Of a DNA stretch of 64,000 nucleotides, positions 49,610 to 59,766 are shown one piece after another. Position 1 is the first letter of the stretch. Each line of letters starts with the position of its first letter. The DNA is from Gracilaria domingensis. Lineage: Eukaryota > Rhodophyta > Florideophyceae > Gracilariales > Gracilariaceae. A program made the translations under genes and the position numbers. The notes below the pieces were generated by a model. That model was not told the origin of the DNA and did no database searches. It saw only the letters and a list, made by a program, of their open reading frames with translations. Location of the stretch: assembly GCA_022539475.1 (NCBI GenBank), contig VCMS01000045.1:62001-126000 (forward strand). The letters are read 5' to 3'.

Positions 49610-50998
49610 ATGGTGAACCGGCTGCCGAAGGCGGAGCGCACGCATCCGCAGTCGAAGATACGCGTCGTGCACGCCGCAAACGAGCCGTCTCACCCCACCG
49701 TCGCGCGCGCCGTCAGCCGCGTGCAGCCAAGCAGCCATGCGCGCAGCGCCGCCGCGGCACCACGCGTTCCGCCGCGCGTTCCGCCGCGCGCAAGCGCTGC
49801 GCTGGACGACCACACGCTGCAGCTCGTTCTCAGATACGCGGGGCTGAAAAGCGTGCTGACGGCCTTGCGCGTATGCAGGCAATGGCGAGAGGTGGCGCGA
49901 CAGATATTGCAGGCCACCACGACGCTGGATTTGTCTGCCATGTATCGCTGCGGAAAGGCGCGGGAGACGCCGCCCACGGAGGGTGAGGTTCGCGTTTTGC
50001 TGCGGAACTTTCCCGGTTTGAGTACTCTGCAGCTCAAGAACTGGCCGTATATGGATACGCACGCGCAAATACTGCGTACCTGCGTGGAGGCTCACCTGCC
50101 GCCCTTGCGCGTTCTGCATTTGGAGGCCGTTGACTTTGATGCTGACATCATGCTTGCTGCCATGGCCACCTTCGAACAGCTTGAACACATTGTTCTTCTT
50201 CGCTCGAAGAGCATTGACGATGACTTGTTGCAGAAGATGGCTGTGCAAGGCAGTCAACACGACAGAATGCTGTCGAAGCTGTTTGTGTCGCGCGCGGGAC
50301 GCGTGACGGGTCCTGGCGTGTCCGCTCTCATAGCCTCGTGCTTTGCGAAAGTGATGAAGTTCACGCATTGCAGCGCGCTGCGCTCCATCGAGAAACCACA
50401 ACAACTTGGTGGCAAGCTGCAAGAAGTGATTCTAACATCAAACGTTCGCCTTTCACACGCTGACTTGCAAAACGTGGATGTACAAACTCTCAATATTTCT
50501 CAATGTACCTCTTTGTCTAACTTATCTATTGACGTCGTAACTCTCGAACACATTAACTTGTCCGGATGCAAGTCGTTGTACGGCTTCAGAATAGGGGCCA
50601 GAACCACATCGTTCTCAAGTCTCAAATCGATAAACATGTATGGCGCACGAAGACTGCATGCAAATTCGTTACGTTTATTATATGCATCTCAACAAGCACC
50701 GTATGCAAATCTCACCAAACTTGATCTAAATGGATGTAGTATCGATGAGTTGGTTCTTGAAAGCTATGAAAACTTACAGTTCGTCGACTGTTCAGGCTGT
50801 CGTTCATTATCTCGCTTGGTCATTCAGGACTGCTGGAAACTTGAACGCGTATGTTGCAGCGGGAAAAGATTGCCATTGTCGCACGTGGAAATGATCTTAC
50901 CTGTGTGCTGTACCGTAGAAGGAATGCGAAACGAATGGAATTGGGTGTGTTGCGCATCGCACAAAAGTGTATTCTACTCGAACGAGCTTACCGATTGA
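49610..50998 (+). CDS. F-box/leucine-rich-repeat protein
   Basis: 462 aa, intronless. Residues 1-62 are basic and low complexity (PRVPPRVPPR). An F-box-like segment follows at about 65-100 (ALDDHTLQLVLRYAG ... ALRVCRQWREVARQI), with the typical L-x-x-V-C-x-x-W pattern. The rest shows cysteine-type leucine-rich repeats (LSTLQLKNWP, LEHINLSGCKSLYGF, LTKLDLNGCSIDEL, LQFVDCSGCRSLSRL). Such proteins act as substrate adaptors of SCF ubiquitin ligases. Its stop lies inside the 3' end of the convergent transporter gene (overlap 50988-50998). Confidence 0.8.
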   Translation: MVNRLPKAERTHPQSKIRVVHAANEPSHPTVARAVSRVQPSSHARSAAAAPRVPPRVPPRASAALDDHTLQLVLRYAGLKSVLTALRVCRQWREVARQILQATTTLDLSAMYRCGKARETPPTEGEVRVLLRNFPGLSTLQLKNWPYMDTHAQILRTCVEAHLPPLRVLHLEAVDFDADIMLAAMATFEQLEHIVLLRSKSIDDDLLQKMAVQGSQHDRMLSKLFVSRAGRVTGPGVSALIASCFAKVMKFTHCSALRSIEKPQQLGGKLQEVILTSNVRLSHADLQNVDVQTLNISQCTSLSNLSIDVVTLEHINLSGCKSLYGFRIGARTTSFSSLKSINMYGARRLHANSLRLLYASQQAPYANLTKLDLNGCSIDELVLESYENLQFVDCSGCRSLSRLVIQDCWKLERVCCSGKRLPLSHVEMILPVCCTVEGMRNEWNWVCCASHKSVFYSNELTD

Positions 50999-51965
50999 AA
51001 AGTTTGCTCATTCCGACAAGTAACGCAGAAAGAACAACGAGTGTGGATCCAAGTAATCGAACCGTGTCTGGTGTCTCGCCAAGAACAAAAATGGCCACGA
51101 TATACACAACAGGCACATCAATGTTTCTCATGATGGTTCCCGGTCCTGCCTTGCACATTTGAAGGCCCTTGTTGAGACAGCACTGCCCAATAAATGCAAA
51201 CAGAGAAGCAAGAATGACGATGTTCCTGCCAGTTGAGTTTGTAAATGCATCAGATATAGCGTGTTCTCGTCCGACCACAGAGCTCCCAAGTATGCAGAAT
51301 GTGCTGAGGGAAAATATATTCAACGTGAAATGAACGTTCGCTCCCATACCACGCACTGTGACGTATCCCATAGAGGCACACGAAGAGCCGCAAAGCGCCA
51401 GAAACGAGCCGAGCAGATGAGAAGAGGTTGAGGAGGCTGATGGATCAGGCTGCGCGATGAGAACGATACCAACCAAGCCAATTATGGCACCGATGGCTTC
51501 AGTAAGGGTGGCACGCTCACCAAGCGCAAAGTGAGACACTAACATGGTGATAACCGGCGTGAAAGCAAAGATGGACATGACATTCCCCGCCGGAATACGA
51601 CCGAGAGCGTTGTAAAGACAGAGCATACCGCACGCGCCAATCAGCCCGCGAAACGCCAACATTCGTCGCAGTCGCCATGACAAGGACGACAGAGACGCCC
51701 TGAACACGACGAACGCCAGCACGCCAGCCGCGATGGTGTGTAAGATACCGCGCAGTAAAACGGCTGAAACCGAAGAAAAATTGTGGCGCTGCTCTGCGAG
51801 TCGGGTCAAAACGGTCATGAACGAGTAGCCGACGGTGGAAAAGGCCATGAGTGACAGGCCGGCCATCTCTCTCCGAAGCTCATGGCGTGCTTGCGCTTCG
51901 GAATGCGGGAGCAGCGGTTGAGCCTCTGCGCCCTTTCTATCGTGGGAGAACAGTGGAATGGTCAT
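50988..51965 (-). CDS. EamA-type drug/metabolite transporter 1
   Basis: 325 aa from ATG 51965 (MTIPLFSHDRKG). About ten hydrophobic segments in two EamA halves; each half contains a pattern such as AGNVMSIFAFTPVITMLVSHFALGE and, in the second half, PGTIMRNIDVPVVYIVAIFVLGE (each given here only by its first and last residues near 120-145 and 270-295). The family exports or exchanges small metabolites; plastid phosphate translocators belong to the same superfamily, but no transit peptide is visible here. Substrate unknown. Paralogue at 54502-55473. Confidence 0.8.
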   Translation of the reverse strand: MTIPLFSHDRKGAEAQPLLPHSEAQARHELRREMAGLSLMAFSTVGYSFMTVLTRLAEQRHNFSSVSAVLLRGILHTIAAGVLAFVVFRASLSSLSWRLRRMLAFRGLIGACGMLCLYNALGRIPAGNVMSIFAFTPVITMLVSHFALGERATLTEAIGAIIGLVGIVLIAQPDPSASSTSSHLLGSFLALCGSSCASMGYVTVRGMGANVHFTLNIFSLSTFCILGSSVVGREHAISDAFTNSTGRNIVILASLFAFIGQCCLNKGLQMCKAGPGTIMRNIDVPVVYIVAIFVLGETPDTVRLLGSTLVVLSALLVGMSKLFNR

Positions 51966-53134
51966 GAGTGGGGTTGTAAATTGCGAGGAGGGGGTCGTAG
52001 CTCCGGTGCGCGGCAATGGTATCTCCAGGCAGACATTCTCGCCTTTGTACCGCGGAGCCTTTTATGGTGCGAGATGAGCCAGTTGAACCAATGGTTGCGT
52101 GCCCTCCGTGAGCCGCGTGACGCCGGAAGGACTACGTGACGGCAGTACAAAATGTCGGACGCGAGTTGAACAAGATATGGTGTTTGCGATTCGACGACGT
52201 GTTCAGAGCAACGACGTTCAAGTTCATTACGATGTTGCTCCCAGCGACCCGCACGAATTGACGCTGCCCGTACGCTACGCGTATGAACGGCATTCCGATC
52301 ATAGCATTTGTGTCGCAGCAGCCAAGATACAGTGTGGCGCGTGAATGCTACCGGATTGGAAGACCATCCAGTTCTGCTGTATTCTGTATTGTCGTTACGC
52401 CAGTGCAGAACGTGTCAGGCGTACCCTTGTAGACGGCATATGTTGAACTACAAGTTGTAGTTCAACATATGCCGTCCCTCTGAAGTTCAGAGTCTGAACC
52501 AACTGCTCCAAAGTTCGGAGTCCCAAGTTGGGACTCCGACTCTCAACGCGGTAGCGTTACGACGCAGAAGGGTTTTGCTGGCCGACGTGTGCCAGCGATT
52601 ATTATGCACAGCATAATACATGCACCGGTGAAAAACGTTGAAAGCGTTGCAAGCGCTGCAAGCGCTGTAAGCTAACCGTGAGGTGTCTTCACCCGAGAAA
52701 AGCACCCGATGAACCGATGCACTAGCCAGTTGACCCGCGCACATTCCATATTCGCATCAGTGCCAATGGCAGCCCGGCAGCAGAGACGATGCATAGACAC
52801 ATCGTCAATCCACGAGGGACTTTCCAGTCGAGAGACTTCCCAGTCGAGCCCAGCTTGGCAATCGCATCATGGCATCGTTGATTCAACACCAGGATCTCAC
52901 TATGCACCAAGGTAACATTCTCCTTAATACCTTTGTACCTTTGGTACACTCCTTGAAGCTGCTCTCAAAGTCTCACCCGGACGACAGCCATTCACGTAAC
53001 GGAAAGATAACCTCCGTACCACTATCAGTTCCAGGTTGAACCTCGACGCTCCTCGCGTTGTGTTTCACCGTGCTGCCTCACTTCAACTTTCACGAAGCGC
53101 TGCTGAAATCCCGCAGCCCGCTTTCGTGGTCAAC
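51966..53134. other. Intergenic with a palindrome
   Basis: About 1.2 kb without recognisable gene; contains the palindrome 52432-52476. Confidence 0.5.
52432..52476. repeat. Perfect palindrome, 22-bp arms, 1-nt centre
   Basis: 52432-52453 is the exact reverse complement of 52455-52476, with G at 52454 as the single central base. Confidence 0.95.
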
Positions 53135-54103
53135 ATGGCCGATCATTCTGTCGAAGAACACCTAGCCGTATGGGCTGACGTCGTATCATTCTTGTTGCTG
53201 TGTATCGCCATTCTCATTCAGGGTGGCATAGACCCTCGTCGCACCGTTTGGGGTCGCAGTCCCATTCGCAATGCATTTATCATACTTTTCATGTCGTTGA
53301 ACATTATCTTCTCCATTGCCAGATTCATTGCTGAGGGAGTTTTGGTTGAAACAGGTCCGCGCGAGTTCTTACTTATTTCCGTTATATATTCAGCACGTTG
53401 GCTGTGGCTGTTTGCCGCCATCACCAAATCCGATTCCCGAGCGGCAAGAGCTTTCAGCGTTGCTCGCGAGTTACGAAAGCTCAAGACGATACGCTTCGGC
53501 ACGTCCTCAAACCGCGCGAGAAAGGGTCGAGGTCGGAAGGAACTGGTCATACGACGAGGAGCACGCGTGGTGAGCGGCAACACCTATTGGCGGGGTGTCG
53601 AAGAGTACGTCAAGTACAATGAACCAAAGTCCACCTATAAGGTCCGCTTAGTTGAGAAAGAGCTTCACGCCGGTCAGCTCGATGAAATCGGAACCGTTGA
53701 CTTCAAGCGAAGGCTTGAAACGGAAAGTAGCGATGCGTTATACAGGAAGATATATGATCTAGTAATGACTGTCGACAACAATCAGCTGGATGTCGACTAC
53801 TCGGCTTTCAACGCAATGTACGAGCCTGTTCGCGCTGTGACCTCGCGCCTAGCACAGCGCGTTGGGGCTACTGATGAATCCGGAATCGGCAATGTTGCTC
53901 GCCGCGTCGCCGCCGACGCATGTTATTACATCTGGAAGCCGGGCGCTGAGCTTCGTACTGCCAAGCAAGTAAGCCTCATAAACCAATGTGTTGAGAGCTG
54001 CGCCAGTAGATTTCTGGGCGTTACTGATATGGGCGCTGATTCTGTGGGCCGCAAGGACCGGCGAAAATCTTCAAGGGAAGACAATGGCAATGACTACGTG
54101 TAG
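53135..54103 (+). CDS. Hypothetical membrane protein with three N-terminal TM segments
   Basis: 322 aa from ATG 53135 (MADHSVEEHLAV); in-frame sequence upstream to 53036 has no ATG. Hydrophobic segments at residues about 12-32, 46-66 and 76-96, followed by a basic stretch (RKGRGRKELVIRRGARV) and a soluble C-terminal domain of about 180 residues ending in a Lys/Arg/Asp-rich tail. The positive charges after TM3 place the tail in the cytosol or stroma by the positive-inside rule. No family recognised. It lies between two paralogous EamA transporters on the opposite strand. Confidence 0.6.
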   Translation: MADHSVEEHLAVWADVVSFLLLCIAILIQGGIDPRRTVWGRSPIRNAFIILFMSLNIIFSIARFIAEGVLVETGPREFLLISVIYSARWLWLFAAITKSDSRAARAFSVARELRKLKTIRFGTSSNRARKGRGRKELVIRRGARVVSGNTYWRGVEEYVKYNEPKSTYKVRLVEKELHAGQLDEIGTVDFKRRLETESSDALYRKIYDLVMTVDNNQLDVDYSAFNAMYEPVRAVTSRLAQRVGATDESGIGNVARRVAADACYYIWKPGAELRTAKQVSLINQCVESCASRFLGVTDMGADSVGRKDRRKSSREDNGNDYV

Positions 54104-54501
54104 ATGTTATGTACAGGAACAGAATCACCTTCGTAAACAAAGGGACGAAGATCATGCCACAGAGCACGCAGATAGCGACATATTGGGCGGACGCGATGCA
54201 GGTCCTAGTCTCCACAAGAAAGGCACTCGCAGTTGAGCGGAAAGGGCAGCACTCTGTATTGAAGTAGTTGTACAGTACGCAGCTCCAGCCGGAGGAGTAC
54301 CAAGGTAAACTATCCTTGATACAACCGAACCGACACGAACAGAGAAACGTCAACGTCATCTGTAGCGTTCGCACGCGACGTGTTCGCAGCCATATGTTTG
54401 ACTAGCACGCGCTTATGTGCGTGTCGACGCTGTGCCTTGCAAGAGTTCAAGTCTTGTCGCAAGTTCTCAAAACTCTCTGGGATCGGGGAAAGCCCTAAGA
54501 T
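54104..54501. other. Convergent 3' spacer
   Basis: 398 bp between the ends of two convergent genes. Nothing recognised. Confidence 0.5.
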
Positions 54502-55473
54502 CTAGCTCTTCATGAGTCGGCGCATACCAACCATAATGACAGCAGAAACGACTAGCGTCGACCCCACGATTCTCAAGAAGCTTGGTTTCTCCCCCAGCAG
54601 CCACAAGCCTAAAAAGTACCCAGTAGGCACCTCTAGATTCATCATGATAACTCCTTCACCTGCGTTGCAAAGCTGAAGACCCCTGTTAAGACAACACTGA
54701 GCCAAGAATCCCCATAAGCTTCCCAAAAGTATTATGCCAGTACCCTTGTGATTGGTAAAGATTTGATGGAGGGCATTGTGTCCACCTAGATATGAGGTCG
54801 TAGGAAAGGCGATCGCACCAAATGCAAATACGCAGAGCATGAAATGCACTTCCGACCCCATTCCCCGAACGCATATGTAAGCAAAGGAGCTTGAGAAAAT
54901 CGATATCAGCACCAGCAGCACGCCTAACATGTTTTCACCCCCACCATTCGGGCATGCGATGAGCCAGACCCCGACAATTCCAAGAATCGAGCACACAACG
55001 TCCCAGAGAGTGTTTTCTTCTTTCAGTATCAACTTTGCCAAGAGCATAGTTAGGACAGGGGTGAAGGCAAACACAGCAGTAACCTCTCCTGCAGGTAAAT
55101 ATGTCAAAGCTTTGTAATAAGCTATGAGTCCGATGCAACCCAGAGTGCCCCGAAGAAACAAAACGGCTTGGTTTTGGGGCGATAGACTAACCAAAGATTT
55201 GCGGAATATGGTCAAGAGCAGAATACTCGAAAAGAGAAACTGAGACCCAGAACGAAGAATCATAGCTGCCGAAGCTGGAAAATCGAAATGTAAGAAGGCA
55301 ACTCTTACAAGAACCGTCGGAATGGGATACAAGAGGGCAGAAAGAGTCATCCATAGTAATCCATTAACTTCAGTAGCCGAATGTGGCATCCATCGATTAA
55401 TTGAACTAGGGGTTGTCGGAACGGCGCCAAGAAGCGGATCCGTCTCCACTGGGGATTTAGTATCTTTGTTCAT
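54502..55473 (-). CDS. EamA-type drug/metabolite transporter 2
   Basis: 323 aa from ATG 55473 (MNKDTKSPVETDPLLG). About ten TM segments in two EamA halves, with AFTPVLTMLLAKLILKE and VPTGYFLGLWLLGEKP at the ends of each half, matching the first transporter throughout (for example FAYICVRGMGSEVHFML against MGYVTVRGMGANVHFTL). The acidic dileucine-like PLLG near the N-terminus is also shared (QPLLPHSE in the other copy), a possible endomembrane sorting signal. Substrate unknown. Confidence 0.8.
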   Translation of the reverse strand: MNKDTKSPVETDPLLGAVPTTPSSINRWMPHSATEVNGLLWMTLSALLYPIPTVLVRVAFLHFDFPASAAMILRSGSQFLFSSILLLTIFRKSLVSLSPQNQAVLFLRGTLGCIGLIAYYKALTYLPAGEVTAVFAFTPVLTMLLAKLILKEENTLWDVVCSILGIVGVWLIACPNGGGENMLGVLLVLISIFSSSFAYICVRGMGSEVHFMLCVFAFGAIAFPTTSYLGGHNALHQIFTNHKGTGIILLGSLWGFLAQCCLNRGLQLCNAGEGVIMMNLEVPTGYFLGLWLLGEKPSFLRIVGSTLVVSAVIMVGMRRLMKS

Positions 55474-56721
55474 ACCGGTAGACTTTTGTAGGAGTAGGAG
55501 AGAGGCTGCGTAGCACAACAACCGAAGTCTGAAGGGTGTACCAGATGAAACCCAGAAAAGCAAGTCTTTTAAGGATTCTCCGATGCGTAAGAACCACCGA
55601 TGATAGGTTGATATATAGCATTACGAAGCAGATGAGTTCGGCAGTGATGGAATCGTTAGGATTGCGTCACGAGTGTTCAGAGTGCTAACACTTTGCATAC
55701 AGTGGAATCAAAGACAGTCAAGGGCTGCGTTTCTACAAACATGAAGGACTTGCATAAACCTTACCGATAGCTTTCGGATAGCTTGCTGTTGCTTCCAACG
55801 CTATTCTTCGTCGGAGTGGTCTTCGAGTTGTCTTTTGCAGTAATGAAGAGGACGTGCAATATCGCGAGAGAATATTTCTTCCACGGAAAAGCTAGGAACT
55901 TACCAGAGCGGCTGAGTCGTTAATTCCAATCCTGAGAAGGATACTGAGCAAACACACTGTTCAGCGTATATGGTGGTCGTTTCGGTCTCTTTTTGACGAT
56001 ATACACAACGACAATCGTTTCCCAACCAGTACGAAGCTACTGGAGGTCAAACAGTATGAACCTGATGTAACGCAGGGCTAGAGTTTGGATTTTGTTGCGG
56101 CGTGCTCGCTTGAAGAGGGATTAATCGCGGGGGTTGGTTTAATTTGTGTTTGTCGGACCAAACTATAAGAGAAAGAGTGTGAGTGTCGTTGAAGTTGCTT
56201 TTGCATCTGTCAGGTCACCGCACGAATAGGGGGTAGGCATTGTGGCAACAGACGTGGCCAGATACATCCGAATTGTATCACAATGATAGGATCGATGAGT
56301 TTTTATTCAATGCATGCACACGACGTTTATGTGATGGAAAGAAAATAAGTGATGAGGTTGTCCGAGCAAACAAAACGTTGTGAAGTGTCGCTGTCACCAC
56401 CCAAATGATCTTTGAACAATGTTCACCACAGAACGAGGAAGGGCAAATGTTTTTTTCGATCACGAGACCGGAATGGCTCGTGCCTTGAATGCATTCAACT
56501 TGAGACTCCTGATTCTGCTGAGTGCTCTTACGGTAACTCAGATTCAGATAACACAGACTTCTCTCGCATTTATTCACAAGTGAATCATGTAGAAATGTGG
56601 GAAAGGAAATCCCAAAAGTTCAACAGCTATATGAGCTGGAGAACGTCGTGGGATTCCCTCATCTCTAAAAGGCTAGGCAAAGCAGAAATAACGTGTAAGT
56701 GATTACGGCCATATAATGATT

Positions 56722-56800
56722 CCCGACCGCGGGTATCGAACGCACGGAACTTCTGATGTAACGATATTTACGAAAACGTTGCACCACGCCAGTTCTGGTT
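56722..56800 (-). repeat. Degenerate tRNA-like sequence (pseudo-tRNA or SINE head)
   Basis: Minus strand has an A-box-like TGGCGTGGTGC (56793-56783) and a B-box-like GCGTTCGATACCC (about 56743-56731), followed by GGTCGGGA. The acceptor arms pair in 5 of 7 positions and the T stem in 4 of 5; the anticodon arm does not fold well. Not a functional tRNA by eye. Confidence 0.3.
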
Positions 56801-57190
56801 CTGTGGAACTTGGCGCCGGCGGTGGAAGGGCGCGCTACAGTGAATACTATTCAGCAACGTTCTTTTGAGGCGGGGTCAAACGACTGATATTAGATCGGCA
56901 GATGCGTGTGACCAAACTCAAAACACTCTCCAGCGGAACGAGCCCATAACGCATCACGGGGTTCGTTCGGAGGATATCTGCCCATGCAGCAAATATGTTG
57001 AAGTTCCGACCTCACGACGACGCGGATCTACGATCTACCGGTGGGGTGGCGTGGGAACGGCCAACCGACTGTCTGTTGCATAACATGCTATATCTGCATA
57101 ACACCTTTTTGCCAGCCGAACGACGTGGTAGATGGACACCGCAATGCCACGCGTAAATACTTGCCGCGCCCACGCTCATGTCAGCAATGA

Positions 57191-57313
57191 GGCACGCGTG
57201 CAGCGTGCGCGCCAGTTTTTAATGCACACGTGCGGAGTGCGCCCTTTTCTAAGGCAAGTGTGCCACATGCGCCTGCTTTGCCAGGCACGCGTGCAGCACG
57301 CGCGCGCGTGTTG
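57191..57313. repeat. Four imperfect 30-32 bp tandem repeats
   Basis: Units begin at 57191, 57223, 57253 and 57284 with GGCACGCGTGC-like words (GGCACGCGTGC, TGCACACGTGC, GGCAAGTGTGC, GGCACGCGTGC), each followed by a TGCGC block. The cores are palindromic (CACGCGTG, CACGTG). Confidence 0.65.
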
Positions 57314-57640
57314 ACTGCACGAGCAGAGTACCGCTCTGATCTGATTTGAAGCTCAACAGCGGATTTACAATCTGTTTCGACAGAACCCAAACGTCGTAAA
57401 AGTTCGACCTGTGTTCCACCTGTTTACTGCAGATTCTCTTGCATGTGTTTGGCTGGTCACTGACCAGTGGTCAGTGGTGAGTCCTACAACTCTTACAGTG
57501 AAGTGGTATTACCATGTACGTCTGTGCGCCACGGTGCATGTGTTGATGCCCGAAGATGATCTTTGTCGAGGTTCAGAACTCTTGAGCTCCCAAGCTCACG
57601 ACGAGCAGCTCGCGCCATCGTCTACCGCCCCACCCCCAAC

Positions 57641-58474
57641 ATGGCCTTCATTTCCAGCTTACCGCTCCCCCGTTCCTCCCGCGCCTCCGCGACCCCAGTC
57701 TGCAGACTGCCGCCAAAGCGTATGAGAACCCCACTCAAAGCAACCTATCCAACAGACTCAGAGCCGCTTGCAAACAACGACGGCGACCCCTTCTCGTCCG
57801 ACACCCCATTCAACAACAACGGCGCACAACCTCCCACCATCGACACAACCTTCAAAAAGGTCTCGTTGGAAGACCTAAAGCTCCAGTTCTACTCGCGCGC
57901 CTGCAGCGTCAACCGCGGTCTCGCCGCCTCGCCGTCCAGTAAGGAGCAATTGCTATCGCTTGTCGAGCAAATTGAGCGCGAAAACCCGACCACAGAGCCG
58001 ACGAACAGCGAGCTATTGACGGGCGATTGGCGGCTGTTGTATACCAACGCGCTCGACGTGCTGTCGTTGGGGCTTTTGTCCCCGCTCGTGCTGGTAGCCG
58101 AGGTGTTTCAAAACGTCCAACGAACCGATGATGGCCAATTTTCCGTCGTCAACGTCGTCAATTTCGAGCCCAGTTTGGCTGCCGTTTCGAATTCTTTCTT
58201 CGGACGTACCTTAACGTCATTGTTCGTAAGTGCCGTTGGTACGACGCAAAGCGATACCCGCCTTGACATTGTGTTCAAGGGTGTTCAAGTCAAGCCAGTT
58301 TCTGTGTGTGGCTTCGAACTTCCGTCAGTGCTAACCTCGCCACAGCTTCGGGTGGGTTCTCCTACCGGATACATTGAGACCACCTTCTTGGACGACGATA
58401 TTCGAATCGCTAGAGCGCCTCCGACTATGTCCCAATCTTCTAACGTGTTTGTTTTGCAACGAGTTGAAAGCTGA
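57641..58474 (+). CDS. Plastid-lipid-associated protein (PAP/fibrillin)
   Basis: 277 aa from ATG 57641 (MAFISSLPLPRSSRAS); the in-frame stretch upstream to 57563 has no ATG. Residues 1-35 are Ser/Arg/Pro rich and resemble a transit peptide. The fibrillin domain covers most of the rest: LLSLVEQIERENPTTEP, LLTGDWRLLYTNALD, FQNVQRTDDGQFSVVNVV and, at the end, TTFLDDDIRIAR, the conserved C-terminal Asp-containing block (D-x-x-x-R-I-x-R). Fibrillins are lipocalin-like proteins of plastoglobules and thylakoids that bind lipids or prenylquinones. Intronless and complete. Confidence 0.9.
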   Translation: MAFISSLPLPRSSRASATPVCRLPPKRMRTPLKATYPTDSEPLANNDGDPFSSDTPFNNNGAQPPTIDTTFKKVSLEDLKLQFYSRACSVNRGLAASPSSKEQLLSLVEQIERENPTTEPTNSELLTGDWRLLYTNALDVLSLGLLSPLVLVAEVFQNVQRTDDGQFSVVNVVNFEPSLAAVSNSFFGRTLTSLFVSAVGTTQSDTRLDIVFKGVQVKPVSVCGFELPSVLTSPQLRVGSPTGYIETTFLDDDIRIARAPPTMSQSSNVFVLQRVES

Positions 58475-59074
58475 TGCGTTTGTAACATGTGCTAAAACTA
58501 CCACCTCTATCGCTTTTCGAAGCTTAAGATTTTGCAACTCCCGCATTCCTGAATATCTTGTGTCTAGTCAGAGTATCAATAACCGTGACCAAAGCAAGAC
58601 GCGGTTATGTTCAAGCGTCCAGTTTGATCTAACTTGCAGTGTTTACTTCATGCGCTCAAACGTCATTCCTGCGTGTATGGTCCAAAGTTTGGACTCCAAA
58701 CGTATCGTCCTGAGTAAACTACGTCCCCTCTCCTCCGCCCGACCAAAGTTCTATCACTGAGATTCTTCGGGATGAACAAAAAGTCTGTACGGGGAAGAAA
58801 ATAGCTCTTACCTTTGGCATGGTTCATTGCATTACCCTTGCACAGCCTCTAGGGTTACAGCCTGGCAATGCAGTGTAGATGCTCTTGCATTTGGAAGGAT
58901 ACATATTACCCGAAGGATGACCCCGGCTTGGCGGCTGTTTTGGTTATAATCTTACATTGTTTGTGTCCAAATGCAAGGATATTCCTGTTCAGTACATCCT
59001 GAAACGAATATCGACGGATATCAAGACCTGATGTCAGACATCTGACCTATCACGGGACCGAGCGATATCCGCTT
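58475..59074. other. Convergent 3' spacer
   Basis: 600 bp; nothing recognised. Confidence 0.5.
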
Positions 59075-59766
59075 TCAAAAGGGTCTGCGGTTGTAGACCG
59101 GATATGAATCCTTCAAGAATTGTTCCTCCACATACATCTTCTTCATCAAGAACATCGCAAATGCAAGCGTGAGCGCAATTCTCGAAGGAGAGACTGTTGT
59201 CAGAGCGCAACCCGCGCTCGCCAACAACACAACAGAGTACATCGGATGTCTCATGTATTCGCGCAACCTATCCGTTTTGAGCTCGCTCGAAGGCACTGGC
59301 GCTGGCCAAAATGAACAGCTGTTTGAGGTCAAGGTCAAACACCGACTTTGCAGAAATGACGGCGCCCACACTGAGAGGCCCAGGACATGCTAGGAAGTTT
59401 ACAAGAGAGTCGTTTGCTTAATGTGAGATTACAAACACGTCCAGAAAACGGCCTCCGCGCGGGTAAGAAAGAAACGAACGCAAGCTGAATGGCGCCGTAC
59501 GGTTCTCCTCGATTGAACCAATCGCCCGCTAAAAAGTTGTCCACAAGCTCCAATGACGCCTGCTTTGTGTCGCACAACAGCTCGATGGTGTCAATGTCTT
59601 GGACGGATTTTGAAAGTAGTCTATCTCTTGCAGTGCGGAATGCACAAACTTGGAGAAAATATCCGTGCCGAACAAAGGCGCTTCGACGGTCGACGTTATC
59701 TTCGGTGCAACAGTGAGAACTGTTTGGCAATTGGAAGAGGTGGTGCAAATGGGCGTGGAGTTCCAA
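59075..59766 (-). CDS. Isoprenylcysteine/phospholipid methyltransferase-like membrane protein
   Basis: Exon 59389-59075 encodes LKTDRLREYMRHPMYSVV, a hydrophobic segment (IALTLAFAMFLMKKM) and YVEEQFLKDSYPVYNRR, the R-H-P-x-Y ... E-E-x-x-L SAM-binding signature of ICMT/PEMT-type methyltransferases. An upstream exon ending at 59437 (DNFLAGDWFNRGEPYGAIQL ... ARRPFSGR, with the RGE motif common in this group) joins in frame across a 47-bp intron (59390-59436, GTTTGT...CCTAG). The start is not fixed: the frame is open to about 59766 without an ATG, so another exon, perhaps with a transit peptide, lies upstream. Substrate unknown; the product would be an integral membrane enzyme. Confidence 0.6.

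Larger units (their letters stand above)
55474..57640. other. Intergenic with tRNA-like sequence and 31-bp repeats
   Basis: 2.2 kb without a recognised protein gene. Contains a tRNA-like sequence (56722-56800) and imperfect tandem repeats (57191-57313). Confidence 0.5.

Noticed and set aside
49583-50422. 279-codon minus-strand frame opposite the F-box/LRR gene
   Set aside because: Starts without ATG and is a shadow of the GC-rich first half of the plus-strand gene.
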